Shown: positions 25,682 to 34,368 of the stretch, piece by piece
Position numbering within the stretch: position 1 is the first letter of the stretch
Layout: every line of letters starts with the position of its first letter
Assembly (NCBI RefSeq): GCF_025999835.1
Contig: NZ_AP025628.1
Location: 1,860,001-1,924,000, forward strand
Reading direction: 5' to 3'
Length of the DNA stretch: 64,000 nt
DNA from: Caldinitratiruptor microaerophilus
Lineage (GTDB): Bacteria > Bacillota > Sulfobacillia > Symbiobacteriales > ZC4RG38
Position numbers and translations under genes: made by a program
The notes under the pieces: generated by a model
The model's input: only the letters and a program-made list of their open reading frames with translations
Database searches by the model: none
Told to the model about the DNA's origin: nothing

Positions 25682-27352
25682 TCAGATCGTCTCCGGCGGC
25701 CGGTACTCGCCGAAGACCGACCGCAGCGTGTCGCAGATCTCGCCCAGGGTACAGTAGGCCTTCACGGCCTCGAAGATGGGGGGCATGAGGTTGTCGTCGC
25801 CCTCGGCCGCGCGGCGCAGGGCCTCCAGGCGGGTGTGGACCACCGCCGCGTCGCGGCTCCGGCGCACCCGCTCGAGCTTCTCCTTCTGCCGTTCAGCCAC
25901 GGCGGGGTCGACCTTCAGGAGATCCTCCGGCGGAGGCTCGTTGATCTGGAAGCGGTTGACCCCGACCACCACCCGCTGCCCGGACTCCACCTCGCGCTGG
26001 TAGCGGTAGGCCGCCTCCTGGATCTCGCGCTGCACGAACCCGGCCTCGATCGCGGCCACGGCGCCGCCCATCGCGTCGATCCGGTCGATGTAGGCCCGGG
26101 CCTGGCGCTCGATCTCGTTCGTGAGGTGTTCCACGTAATAGGAACCGGCCAGCGGGTCGATCGTCTCCGTGACCCCGCTCTCGTAGGCCAGGATCTGCTG
26201 GGTCCGCAGGGCGATCCGCACCGACTTCTCCGTGGGCAGGGCGAGCGCCTCGTCGAAGGAGTTCGTGTGCAGGGACTGCGTCCCGCCCAGGATCGCCGCG
26301 AGCGCCTGCACCGTCACCCGCACGATGTTGTTCTCGGGCTGCTGGGCGGTGAGCGTCGAGCCGCCCGTCTGCGTGTGGAAGCGCAGCATCCAGGAGCGGG
26401 GGTCCTTCGCCCCGAACCGCTCCCGCATGATGCGGGCCCAGAGGCGGCGGGCGGCACGGAACTTGGCGATCTCCTCGAAGAAGTCGTTGTGCGCGTTGAA
26501 GAAGAAGGAGAGCCGGGGGGCGAAGGTGTCCACGTCCAGCCCCCTCTCCAGCGCCGCCTGCACGTAGGCGATCCCGTTGGCGAGGGTGAAGGCGACCTCC
26601 TGCACCGCCGTGGACCCGGCCTCCCGGATGTGGTAGCCGGAGATGGAGATGGTGTTCCAGTTGGGGATGTTCTCGGCACACCAGGCGAAGATGTCCGTGA
26701 TGAGCCGCATGGAGGGCCGCGGGGGGAAGATGTAGGTCCCCCGGGCGGCGTACTCCTTCAGGATGTCGTTCTGCACCGTGCCGCCGATCCTGTCCAGCGG
26801 CACCCCCTGCTTCTCCGCCACGGCGGCGTACATCGCCAGCAGCACGGAGGCCGGGGCGTTGATGGTCATCGAGGTCGTGACCCGGTCGAGCGGGATGCCG
26901 TCCAGGAGGATCTCCATGTCGAGGAGCGAGTCGATCGCCACCCCGACCTTGCCGACCTCCCCCTCGGCCCAGGGGCTGTCCGAGTCATAGCCGATCTGGG
27001 TCGGCAGGTCGAAGGCGACCGAGAGGCCGGTCTGCCCCTGCTCGAGGAGGTAGTGGAACCGGCGGTTGGTCTCCTCCGCCGACCCGAAGCCGGCGTACTG
27101 GCGCATGGTCCAGTGCCGCCCGCGGTACATGGTCGGCTGCACGCCGCGGGTGAAGGGGTACTCGCCAGGAAAGCCCAGGTCCCGCAGGTAGTCCACCGGC
27201 ACGTCGGCGGGCGTGTACAGCCGCTCCACGGGAAGACCGGACTGGGTGGCGAACTGTTCCTGACGTTCGGGGGAGCGCCGGAGGGCCTTGCCGACCGTCT
27301 CCCGCTCCCAGCGCTCCTTCTGCCGGCGGATGTCGTCGTGTTCGCCGGCCAT
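25682..27352 (-). CDS. Methylmalonyl-CoA mutase, catalytic large subunit
   Basis: Isomerises (R)-methylmalonyl-CoA to succinyl-CoA by radical chemistry. 556 residues: [38 protein letters not shown], then [57 protein letters not shown] and [21 protein letters not shown], all canonical. Start at ATG 27352 with GGGGAGGGAGAGGCG upstream; the frame continuing to 28114 is shadow. The MeaB chaperone is not in the window. Confidence 0.96.
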   Translation of the reverse strand: MAGEHDDIRRQKERWERETVGKALRRSPERQEQFATQSGLPVERLYTPADVPVDYLRDLGFPGEYPFTRGVQPTMYRGRHWTMRQYAGFGSAEETNRRFHYLLEQGQTGLSVAFDLPTQIGYDSDSPWAEGEVGKVGVAIDSLLDMEILLDGIPLDRVTTSMTINAPASVLLAMYAAVAEKQGVPLDRIGGTVQNDILKEYAARGTYIFPPRPSMRLITDIFAWCAENIPNWNTISISGYHIREAGSTAVQEVAFTLANGIAYVQAALERGLDVDTFAPRLSFFFNAHNDFFEEIAKFRAARRLWARIMRERFGAKDPRSWMLRFHTQTGGSTLTAQQPENNIVRVTVQALAAILGGTQSLHTNSFDEALALPTEKSVRIALRTQQILAYESGVTETIDPLAGSYYVEHLTNEIERQARAYIDRIDAMGGAVAAIEAGFVQREIQEAAYRYQREVESGQRVVVGVNRFQINEPPPEDLLKVDPAVAERQKEKLERVRRSRDAAVVHTRLEALRRAAEGDDNLMPPIFEAVKAYCTLGEICDTLRSVFGEYRPPETI

Positions 27353-27366
27353 CGCCTCTCCCTCCC

Positions 27367-28014
27367 CTACCGCCTGTCCTTGCGCTGCTGCCCGGCGGAC
27401 CCCGCCGGCTCCGGGCTCAGCACCACGCCCAGGAACTGGTAGACCGCCTCCTCGACGCCGGGCGGCGGCGCCTTGCCTTCCCAGAGGTTCCAGCGCCGGT
27501 TGACGAACTCGGCCGCGCCGATGAGACACCACGCCAGGGTCTCCGGGTCGAGCGCCCGGACCTGGCCGCGCGCCTGGGCCTCGGCCAGCACGCGGCTGTA
27601 CCCCCGGGCGATCGACTCGTGGTACTCCCGCGCCAGGGCCGGGTCCACGATCTCCGCCTGGGCCAGGAGCCGGTACAGGCTCCGGTGGCGGCCCGACCAC
27701 CGGAAGAACGCCGTGAAGGCCCGCTTCTCCGCCTCCACCCGGTCGCCGGCGCCCGCCGCGGCCGCGGCGGTCTCCCGGCGCAGTTCCCGGCTGAGGCTGC
27801 GTACCACTTCCCGGAAGATGGCGAGCTTTCCGGGAAAGTAGAAGTAAAAGGTGCCGAGCCCCACGCCGGCGCGCCGGGTGATGTCGGAGACGCTGGCGCC
27901 GTGAAAGCCCTTCTCGGCAAAGACCTCCTCGGCCGCCGCCAGCAGGCGGGCGAGGGTTCGCTCGCCCCGGGGGGTCCGGGGCTGAGCGGTCGATTCCGCC
28001 AAGGCGGCGCTCAC
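27367..28014 (-). CDS. TetR-family transcriptional regulator
   Basis: 215 residues with the N-terminal helix-turn-helix [51 protein letters not shown] characteristic of TetR proteins; the ligand domain is not recognisable by eye. GTG start. It lies 14 bases upstream of the mutase gene and 12 bases downstream of carbamate kinase 1, in the same direction, so it likely controls the methylmalonyl-CoA operon. The close packing also means this operon could be read through from the allH-carbamate kinase genes. Confidence 0.9.
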   Translation of the reverse strand: MSAALAESTAQPRTPRGERTLARLLAAAEEVFAEKGFHGASVSDITRRAGVGLGTFYFYFPGKLAIFREVVRSLSRELRRETAAAAAGAGDRVEAEKRAFTAFFRWSGRHRSLYRLLAQAEIVDPALAREYHESIARGYSRVLAEAQARGQVRALDPETLAWCLIGAAEFVNRRWNLWEGKAPPPGVEEAVYQFLGVVLSPEPAGSAGQQRKDRR

Positions 28015-28026
28015 CTTCCGCCTTCG

Positions 28027-29082
28027 TCACCGTCCGGGCCTGTTGCCGGATTCGGCCCGGGGGCTCGAAGTCGATGATCGATTCGAGTCTCCGATTTCGA
28101 CATACGCTTGCCACATCCCTTCAGGGACCTGAGCCGCCGCGGCATCCGGAATCACCTGGGTGCCGCTGTACCCCTCGACCCCCGCCAGCGCCTCGTCCAG
28201 CGCGGCGACGACGGCGCGCTCGCCACCCGCCCGCACGAAGGCGATCGCCCCTTCCACCTTGGCCCGCATGCTCCCGTCGGCGAAGTGCCCTTCCCGGAGG
28301 TACGCTTCGAGCTCCGACGCCGTCACCCGGTCCAGCGGCTGCTGCTCCGCCGTGCCGTAGCGCAGGTAGACGCGGGGGACGTCGGTGAGGATGGCGAGGA
28401 GGTCGGCGCCCAGCTCCGTCGCCAGCCGCTGGGCGGTCAGGTCCTTGTCGATCACCGCCTCCACCCCCCGGAGCCCGTCCGGCCCCTCGGCCACCGGCAC
28501 TCCGCCCCCGCCCGCCGCAATGACCACCACGCCAAGGCCGACCAGCGCCCGGATGGCGTCGAGCTCGACCACGCGCCGGGGGGCGGGCGAGGGCACCACC
28601 CGCCGCCAGCCCCGGCCTGCGTCCTCGCGCATCACCCACCCTTTGGCCTGCATGAGCGCTCGGGCCTCGTGTTCCGCGTAGAAGGGTCCGACGGGTTTCG
28701 TGGGATTCCGGAAGGCCGGGTCGTGCGGATCGACGACGACCTGCGTCACGACGGTCACCACCGGGCGTGGCACACCGTGAGCCTGGAGCGCCACCCCGAG
28801 CTCCCGCTGCAGCAGGTACCCGATCTGGCCCTGGGACTGTGCCCCGCACACGTCCAGAGGCATGGCGGGAACCCGGTCCCGGGCCGCTTCGTTCTGGATC
28901 AGGATGTTGCCCACCTGAGGGCCGTTGCCGTGAGTCACCACCACCCGGTGGCCCCTTTCCACCACCCGGGCGATCTGGCGGCACGCCGTGCGGACGTTCT
29001 CGGCCTGCTCCTCCGCCGTCCCCGTCTGCCCATGCCGCAGGATGGCGTTGCCCCCAAGCGCGATGACGACCGTCTTCCCCAT
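28027..29082 (-). CDS. Carbamate kinase 1
   Basis: Transfers phosphate from carbamoyl phosphate to ADP, leaving carbamate that decays to ammonia and CO2. The full family signature is present: [58 protein letters not shown] and [14 protein letters not shown]. After the usual C-terminal end (GTQVIP) there are about 38 extra residues that I do not recognise; total 351. ATG 29082 has GGTGAGG upstream. It immediately follows the allH homologue, consistent with disposal of carbamoyl phosphate made by oxamate carbamoyltransferase. This copy keeps all expected residues, unlike carbamate kinase 2 (31978). Confidence 0.93.
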   Translation of the reverse strand: MGKTVVIALGGNAILRHGQTGTAEEQAENVRTACRQIARVVERGHRVVVTHGNGPQVGNILIQNEAARDRVPAMPLDVCGAQSQGQIGYLLQRELGVALQAHGVPRPVVTVVTQVVVDPHDPAFRNPTKPVGPFYAEHEARALMQAKGWVMREDAGRGWRRVVPSPAPRRVVELDAIRALVGLGVVVIAAGGGGVPVAEGPDGLRGVEAVIDKDLTAQRLATELGADLLAILTDVPRVYLRYGTAEQQPLDRVTASELEAYLREGHFADGSMRAKVEGAIAFVRAGGERAVVAALDEALAGVEGYSGTQVIPDAAAAQVPEGMWQAYVEIGDSNRSSTSSPRAESGNRPGR

Positions 29083-29087
29083 CGCCC

Positions 29088-29959
29088 TCACCTTTCGACA
29101 CCACGTCCAGGGCAAGCAGGACGCCCAGAGCCCAGTCGGAGCCCGAGGTCGCTCCGTGGCGGAGGACAGAGGCGAGCGCCTCCGCCCGGCCTTCTGCGGC
29201 TCCGCCCAGCAGGGCGTCCACGAGCCGCACGCCGTCCGCCGCCGCCACCCCGCGGGCGGCCCAGCGGAGGAAGTGCGCGGACAGCGCCGTCGTCCGGCGG
29301 CGCTCGAGGGCTTCCTCGATCGCCCGCCGCAGGACGGCGGCGGCCGGGTGACCGCTGCGCCCCAGGGCGAACACGAGCCCCGCCAGGAAATCGTCTCCGC
29401 TCGGGGTGAGCCCGGGTCCCAGCCCCACCAGGGCCTCGACGGCGCGCGCCAGCCCGGCCGGCGCCGCTGTACCCGCGGTTCCCTGAAGGGCCGTGCGGAG
29501 GGCCTCCACCCGCGCCGCCGCCGCGCTCGCCAGCCTTCCCTCCCACCGCGTCCTGCAGCAGTCCCCCAGCCCCCACGGACGGCCCGCCGCCGGGAGGGAA
29601 GCGGCCAGCCAGGCCGCCGCCTCCCGCAGCTGCGCCTCAGAGGCACAGGCGGGCGGCGGCGGCGGCGCCCAGTCGAGGGCCTGCCCCCACGCCACGCACG
29701 CGCCCTCGGGACCGACGAGAACGCCGCCCTCGCACCGGACGGTGTCGCCGGGCTCCCACCCGGGGACGGGCGGCGATCCGGTGTCGGCGAGGACGACGAG
29801 CCCTGGTCCGTCACCGATCTCCGGCGCGACGAGGCCGACCAGCTCGTCGCCGAACCGGAGGTTGACCGCCCGGCGGTGAGCACTGAGAACGGTTCCCGCA
29901 CGGCCGGAGGCCAGAACTGCCCGCACCGGGGCGTGGAGCGTCGCTGCTTGCCACCGCAT
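29088..29959 (-). CDS. allH: DUF2877 protein, probable oxamate carbamoyltransferase subunit AllH, apparently frameshifted at its 3' end
   Basis: From 29959 the frame encodes a DUF2877 (E. coli YlbF/AllH) protein: GTVLSAHRRAVNLRFGDELVGL, then VGLGPGLTPSGDDFLAGLVFALG, the family hallmark, then TALSAHFLRWAARG and HGATSGSDWALGVLLALDVV. Homology ends near residue 290, where a stop would be expected. Instead the frame stays open to 28121, overlapping carbamate kinase 1 in another frame. A -1 shift at TCGAAAGGTGAG would reach TGA at 29088, six bases before the kinase ATG. I give the end there, so the length is not a multiple of three. In E. coli AllF, AllG and AllH together form oxamate carbamoyltransferase. 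Confidence 0.75.
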
Positions 29960-30012
29960 CGTATCCCCATGGTAGCGGACGGAACCCGCGCGAATCGTCG
30001 TGGAACCATCAC

Positions 30013-30037
30013 AAAAGCGGGGCCCGCCCAGCCCCGC
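30013..30037 (-). terminator. Rho-independent terminator after pucR
   Basis: On the minus strand GCGGGGC, seven-base loop, GCCCCGC, then TTTTG. It lies about 40 bases past the pucR stop and separates it from allH. Confidence 0.75.
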
Positions 30038-30074
30038 CGGTTGTCAGGTTTCGTGCGCGCCGCCGCCCCTCCGT

Positions 30075-31754
30075 CTAGGCCAGGGAGCCCACCGCAGGCG
30101 ACGGAACGAGCCCACGCAGGCGCGCCGCGTGCAAGGCTAGCTGGAGGTGGAGCCGGCTCTCCGCGTCCTCCAGGTCCATGCCCGTGATCTGCTGGATGCG
30201 CTCCAGGCGGTACAGCACCGTGTTGTAGTGGGCGTAGAGCTGTGCGGCAACGCGGCGGACGTTGCCCTTGTTGGCGAAGAAGGCTTCCAGCGTGCGCACG
30301 AGATCCGTGCGGTGGGCCAGGTCGTACTCGACCAGACGGCGGATGCTGGACAGGAAACGCTCCATCTCGTCCGACGGGCCGATCATGTCCAGGATCGGGA
30401 ACACGCCCAGGTCGTCGACGTGCGCAACCCGGCCAGGCCCCCACACCCGCTCGGCGATCGCCGCCGCCCGCCGCGCCTCGAGGAAGCTGCGCCTCACCCC
30501 TTCCACGCCCCGCTGGACGCTCCCGACCCCGATGCTCAGTCGGAGCAACCGGCCGAACGGCCGCACTTGCTCCAGGAGGTGCCGGGCGAACCCCATGGCC
30601 TCCGCCCGGCCATCCCCCCTGCCACTCGGCCGCCTGAGGACGACCGTGTGGAGCTCGACCTCCCCGGTCAGCGCCTCCGCGCCGGCAAGCCGGCACACTG
30701 CCTCGTAGAGCTGGTCTGCCGCGGCCTGTGCCGCCGCGGCCTCCTGGGGGGAATGGACGGAGGCGGGCTCCGCCTTGACGGCCACGACGTAGTACGGCGC
30801 GGCGAGGTCCAGGCCGTAGAGCCGCGCCCGCTGCATCAGCGCGGCCTCGGACCGTATCTCGGGGGCGAAGAGCGCCGCGAGGAACTCGCTGCGGTACCGG
30901 CGCTCCACCTCCAGCAGGGTCCGCCGGTTGGTGAACTCCAGGGCCACCACCGTGGCCGCCGAGTCCAGCGTGATCAGGTCAAGTTCGCCCACCGGCCGGC
31001 CGGCTTCCCAGACCACGATTTCTCCGTGCGCTCGGCTCCCGACCACCACCGGGGTGACCACGCGGCTGAAGGTCCGACCCTGCCAGCGCACGACCTCGTG
31101 CCGGTGCAGCGTCTCGCCCGCAGACAGGAGGTACTCGCTCTGGCTGGCCTCCCGGGCGCTCTGGCGCTCCAGTTCCTCCGCCTCGTCCCCCGCCAGGGTC
31201 CCGGGCGCCCAGGCCAGGACCTGCCGGGCGGCGTCGAGGATGGCCACCGGGTTCCCGAGCAGCCCCGAGAGGCTGAGAGCCAGCGACTCCAGCCCGCGCC
31301 CCTCGAGAACCGCCTTCATCATCTCCCGGTGCGTCTCGTGCTGCCGGCTGAGCACGGTGGCCTGGCGGCTCACGATCTTGGCGAAGATCGGCTGCATCAC
31401 CTCCGAGAAGGGAACGTCGGGCGGCAGGACGATCAGCGGGAGGGCGAGCTCGGTGGCACTCAGGAGCATCTCGGAGGGGAGTTCCCGCACGTAGGACTGC
31501 TTCACCGCCAGCGCGGCGGCGCCGAGGCGGTTCACCTGGCCCACCAGGTCGATCTGCGCGGCGCGGTCTTCGCGGATGGCGTACAGCGCCGTGATGAGGA
31601 AGTCCCCTGCCTTGACGAAGCGCAGGGCATCGGGCGCTTCCAGCACCCCCACCGAGCGGACCGCGCGCTCCATCCCGCCGGTCCCCGCCAGCACCCGGGC
31701 CCCCGGAATGAGTTCCACCGCCTCCCGAACCGTGATGGCTCCCAGGTGCTCCAC
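30075..31754 (-). CDS. PucR-family transcriptional regulator
   Basis: 559 residues with the three-part PucR layout: an N-terminal purine-catabolism regulator domain (TVREAVELIPGARVLAGTGGMERAVRSVGVLEAPD, then FLITALYAI), a central GGDEF-like region, and the C-terminal PucR helix-turn-helix LVRTLEAFFANKGNVRRVAAQLYAHYNTVLYRLERIQQITGMDLED. In Bacillus PucR activates purine/allantoin genes. It sits inside the oxamate carbamoyltransferase cluster and has a perfect inverted repeat 33 bases upstream of its GTG start, so it probably regulates itself and the neighbours. Confidence 0.95.
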   Translation of the reverse strand: MEHLGAITVREAVELIPGARVLAGTGGMERAVRSVGVLEAPDALRFVKAGDFLITALYAIREDRAAQIDLVGQVNRLGAAALAVKQSYVRELPSEMLLSATELALPLIVLPPDVPFSEVMQPIFAKIVSRQATVLSRQHETHREMMKAVLEGRGLESLALSLSGLLGNPVAILDAARQVLAWAPGTLAGDEAEELERQSAREASQSEYLLSAGETLHRHEVVRWQGRTFSRVVTPVVVGSRAHGEIVVWEAGRPVGELDLITLDSAATVVALEFTNRRTLLEVERRYRSEFLAALFAPEIRSEAALMQRARLYGLDLAAPYYVVAVKAEPASVHSPQEAAAAQAAADQLYEAVCRLAGAEALTGEVELHTVVLRRPSGRGDGRAEAMGFARHLLEQVRPFGRLLRLSIGVGSVQRGVEGVRRSFLEARRAAAIAERVWGPGRVAHVDDLGVFPILDMIGPSDEMERFLSSIRRLVEYDLAHRTDLVRTLEAFFANKGNVRRVAAQLYAHYNTVLYRLERIQQITGMDLEDAESRLHLQLALHAARLRGLVPSPAVGSLA

Positions 31755-31786
31755 GGCGGTCCCTCCCTTGTGGAAACATCACATCT

Positions 31787-31812
31787 CGGAAGTTTCGGCG
31801 CGTAAACTTCCG
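31787..31812. promoter_or_regulatory. Inverted repeat, probable PucR operator
   Basis: Perfect palindrome with nine-base arms CGGAAGTTT and AAACTTCCG and an eight-base spacer, two helical turns across, in the leader between pucR and the carbamate kinase 2 gene. Its size suits a dimeric helix-turn-helix regulator. A similar half-site, GAACTTCC, occurs upstream of the Mo-hydroxylase operon at 42520. Confidence 0.65.
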
Positions 31813-31977
31813 TTACATGGTCCATGCAAGTCTTAGGGTGGGTTTCGCCGCGCTCACCCCAGGCTCCTGTCACCCTGTCAGCTTGTGAACTTTTGCCTTA
31901 TCCCCGCGCCTCCCGGTCGTAAGGTCGCATCAGCGCCCGAGGTGCCGCCGCGCCCCGGTAGGCACGGACGGCCAGCA

Positions 31978-32928
31978 TCACGGCTCGATGACCGTACCTC
32001 CTTCGCCGGCGAGGGCCCTGCCCAGCGTGGAGAGGTCCGTGATGAGGGCAGGACGCTGCCGGCGCTCGGCGAAGCGGGCCGCCGCCTCCACCTTGACGCC
32101 GATGCTGCCGTACGGTAGATCCCCGCTCGCCACGAGGCCGCGGGCCTCGGCGACGGTGAGCCGCCTCAGGCCGGTCTCGCCATCCTGCCCCCAGCGCGCG
32201 ATCACATGGGGGACGCCCGTAAGGAAGACGAGCATGTCCGCCGCGATCTCGACGGCCAGGAGGCTGGCGGCCAGGTCCTTCTCCACCACGGCCTCCACCC
32301 CCCGGACGCGGCCGTCGGGTGCGCGCACCACGGGGACTCCCCCACCTCCCGCGGCGATGACCACACAACCGGCATCCAGAAGGGACTTCACCTGCGGGCT
32401 CTCACACACGGTTCGGGGCTCCGGCGACGGCACCACGTGCCGCCACCCCCGCGCATCGCGCTGCAGCACGTACCCGCGCCGCGTCAGTTCGCTGGCCTTG
32501 GCGGCGGAGTAGACGGGGCCGACCACCTTGGTGGGGGCATGGAACGCCGGGTCCGCCGGATCCACCAGTACCCGGGTCAGGAGGCAGACGACGGGCCGCC
32601 GGATTCCCGCCCGGTAGAGGGCAGTGTCGAGGGTGTTCTGGATCAGGAGGCCGATCTGCCCCTGGCTCTCGGCGCCGCAGACATCGAGCGGCATGGGCGG
32701 GGCGAGAGCCCGGGCCTCCTCGTTCTGGAGCACGATGTTCCCCACCTGGGGCCCGTTCCCGTGGGTGACCACGAGCCGGTGACCGGCAGCCACGAGCTGC
32801 GCCAGCTGCCGTCCGGTGGCTTCCAGGTTCTCCGCCTGCTCCGCGGCGCTCCCGCGCTGCCCCGGCCGCAGGATCGTGCCGCTCCCGAGCGTGACCACGA
32901 TCGTCATTCCGCCCTGAATGGCTGCCAT
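31978..32928 (-). CDS. Carbamate kinase 2, divergent N-terminal loop
   Basis: 316-residue carbamate kinase paralogue. It keeps [40 protein letters not shown] and YGSIGVKVEAAARF, but the usual LGGNA phosphate loop at the N-terminus is replaced by VVTLGSGTILRPG. The change affects the nucleotide/phosphate site, so activity may be altered. It lies 31 bases after the allG (DUF1116) stop at the end of the long cox-permease-cyclase-allF-allG-kinase series. Possibly it is the native partner of this operon while carbamate kinase 1 serves allH, or it is a structural or regulatory paralogue. Confidence 0.9.
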   Translation of the reverse strand: MAAIQGGMTIVVTLGSGTILRPGQRGSAAEQAENLEATGRQLAQLVAAGHRLVVTHGNGPQVGNIVLQNEEARALAPPMPLDVCGAESQGQIGLLIQNTLDTALYRAGIRRPVVCLLTRVLVDPADPAFHAPTKVVGPVYSAAKASELTRRGYVLQRDARGWRHVVPSPEPRTVCESPQVKSLLDAGCVVIAAGGGGVPVVRAPDGRVRGVEAVVEKDLAASLLAVEIAADMLVFLTGVPHVIARWGQDGETGLRRLTVAEARGLVASGDLPYGSIGVKVEAAARFAERRQRPALITDLSTLGRALAGEGGTVIEP

Positions 32929-32959
32929 CGCTCCTCCCGGCTTGGCGAAGCGCTGCGGA

Positions 32960-34360
32960 TTACCCGTCGAAGGCGTCGGCGAGGGCCAGAAGGGCGTCGG
33001 CGAAGATGTTGGCGGGCGGATTCACGAGACCGGCTCCCACCTGCCCGACCCCGGGGTCCTTGTGCGCGATGCCGGTGTTGATGCTCGGCAGGATGCCGGT
33101 CTCGACGACGCGGCGGACGTCGATGCCTGTGGGCGTGCCGCGGAAGTTGAAGTACGGGATCTGGTAGTACCGGTTCTCCGCCAGCGTGATCTCGTACATC
33201 TTCCGGGTCAGCTCGATGGCCAGGTCCACGGTGCCGCCCACGAACTGGACGATGGCCGGCGCCGCCGCCATGGCGAACCCGCCGATTCCTGCGGTCTCGG
33301 TGATCACCGAGTCGCCGATGTCCGGGCTGGCGTCCGCCTCGGTGAAGCCGGGGAAGTAAAGGCCCCGGACCTTCTGAGCCGGGCCGGTGAACCACCGCCC
33401 GGGCAGCCCCGAGACCTGCAGCCCGAACTCGTAACCGTTGCGGGACATGCACGTGACCACGGTCGAGTCCCGGACGCCTCGCGCCGCGTCGAGGGTGGCC
33501 TTGGCGGCCGCCATGGAAAGGTTCACGAACCAGACCTCGTTGTGGCCGATGAAATCCAGCACCCGGGCTACCCGGTCGGGGCCCAGCGGCCCCCGAACGG
33601 CGTACGGGGCCACCTCCCGCAAGAACAGCGATCCGGCGGCCTTGTTCCGGTTGTGGCACTCGTCGCCCATGTGCAGCGCCTGGGCGATCAGGCTCCGGAG
33701 GTCGAGGCCCCCCATCTCCCGGACCGCGTGCCGCAGGGTCTCGGCCACGTCCGTGTTGATCCAGCGGAGCTTGTCGAGCACGTCCGGAGCGTAGGCCCCC
33801 ATCCGGAGAACCCTGCCGTACCCTTCGTTCAGATTGGCGAACGCCCGGTTGCCGTAGGCCTTGTTCTCGACCACGAACACCGCGCTGGAGTACGACGTGA
33901 CCCCGGCCATCGGTCCCACGGCGCCGACGTCGTTGTTGGAGCGGAAGGTGATCGCCCCCGAGGCAGCCAGCTCGGCTGCCTCCTCCGGCGTCCGGGCGAG
34001 CCCCTCGAGCATCAGGGCCCCCATGACGGCCCCCCGCTGGGGGCCTGCCATCGTCTCCCAGCGGTTGGGCGGCCCCGAGTGGAGGATGGTGGTCCGGGTC
34101 ATCCCGGGGATGACCTCGCCGGCCGTGGCAACGTCGACCCACACCGGGTGACCGCTGAGAATGATCTCGAGGGCCCTGGCGTTCGCAGCCTCCACCCTGG
34201 GGTGGCTGAGCTTCTCCAGCGCGGCGACGAGGCGCGGGTCGCCGCCCGCCGGCGGCTGCCAGTCCAGCTGGGTGACGGCGATCCCCTGAGCCCTCAGGCT
34301 GTCGGCGAAGTGGGCGGTTCCCACGTTCAGGACGTGCAGGGGCTGACGCAAGAGGCTCAT
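32960..34360 (-). CDS. allG: DUF1116 protein, probable oxamate carbamoyltransferase subunit AllG
   Basis: 466 residues starting SLLRQPLHVLNVGTAHFADSLRAQGIAVTQLDWQPPAGG, followed by NARALEIILSGHPVWVDV, GMTRTTILHSGPP, FRSNNDVGAVGPMAGV, and NRYYQIPYFNFRGTPTGIDVRRVVETGILPSINTGIAHKDPGVGQVGAG, the characteristic C-terminus of DUF1116/YlbE. In E. coli this protein (AllG) works with FdrA and YlbF to convert oxalurate and phosphate to oxamate and carbamoyl phosphate. ATG 34360 has GGAGG 11 bases upstream; the frame further up is shadow of fdrA. Eight bases separate it from fdrA. Confidence 0.92.
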   Translation of the reverse strand: MSLLRQPLHVLNVGTAHFADSLRAQGIAVTQLDWQPPAGGDPRLVAALEKLSHPRVEAANARALEIILSGHPVWVDVATAGEVIPGMTRTTILHSGPPNRWETMAGPQRGAVMGALMLEGLARTPEEAAELAASGAITFRSNNDVGAVGPMAGVTSYSSAVFVVENKAYGNRAFANLNEGYGRVLRMGAYAPDVLDKLRWINTDVAETLRHAVREMGGLDLRSLIAQALHMGDECHNRNKAAGSLFLREVAPYAVRGPLGPDRVARVLDFIGHNEVWFVNLSMAAAKATLDAARGVRDSTVVTCMSRNGYEFGLQVSGLPGRWFTGPAQKVRGLYFPGFTEADASPDIGDSVITETAGIGGFAMAAAPAIVQFVGGTVDLAIELTRKMYEITLAENRYYQIPYFNFRGTPTGIDVRRVVETGILPSINTGIAHKDPGVGQVGAGLVNPPANIFADALLALADAFDG

Positions 34361-34368
34361 CGTGGACC

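Noticed and set aside
25682-28114. 810-residue reading of the methylmalonyl-CoA mutase frame as an N-terminally extended protein
   Set aside because: The extra 254 residues are the shadow of the TetR gene; a strong ribosome site precedes ATG 27352 and the family N-terminus starts there.
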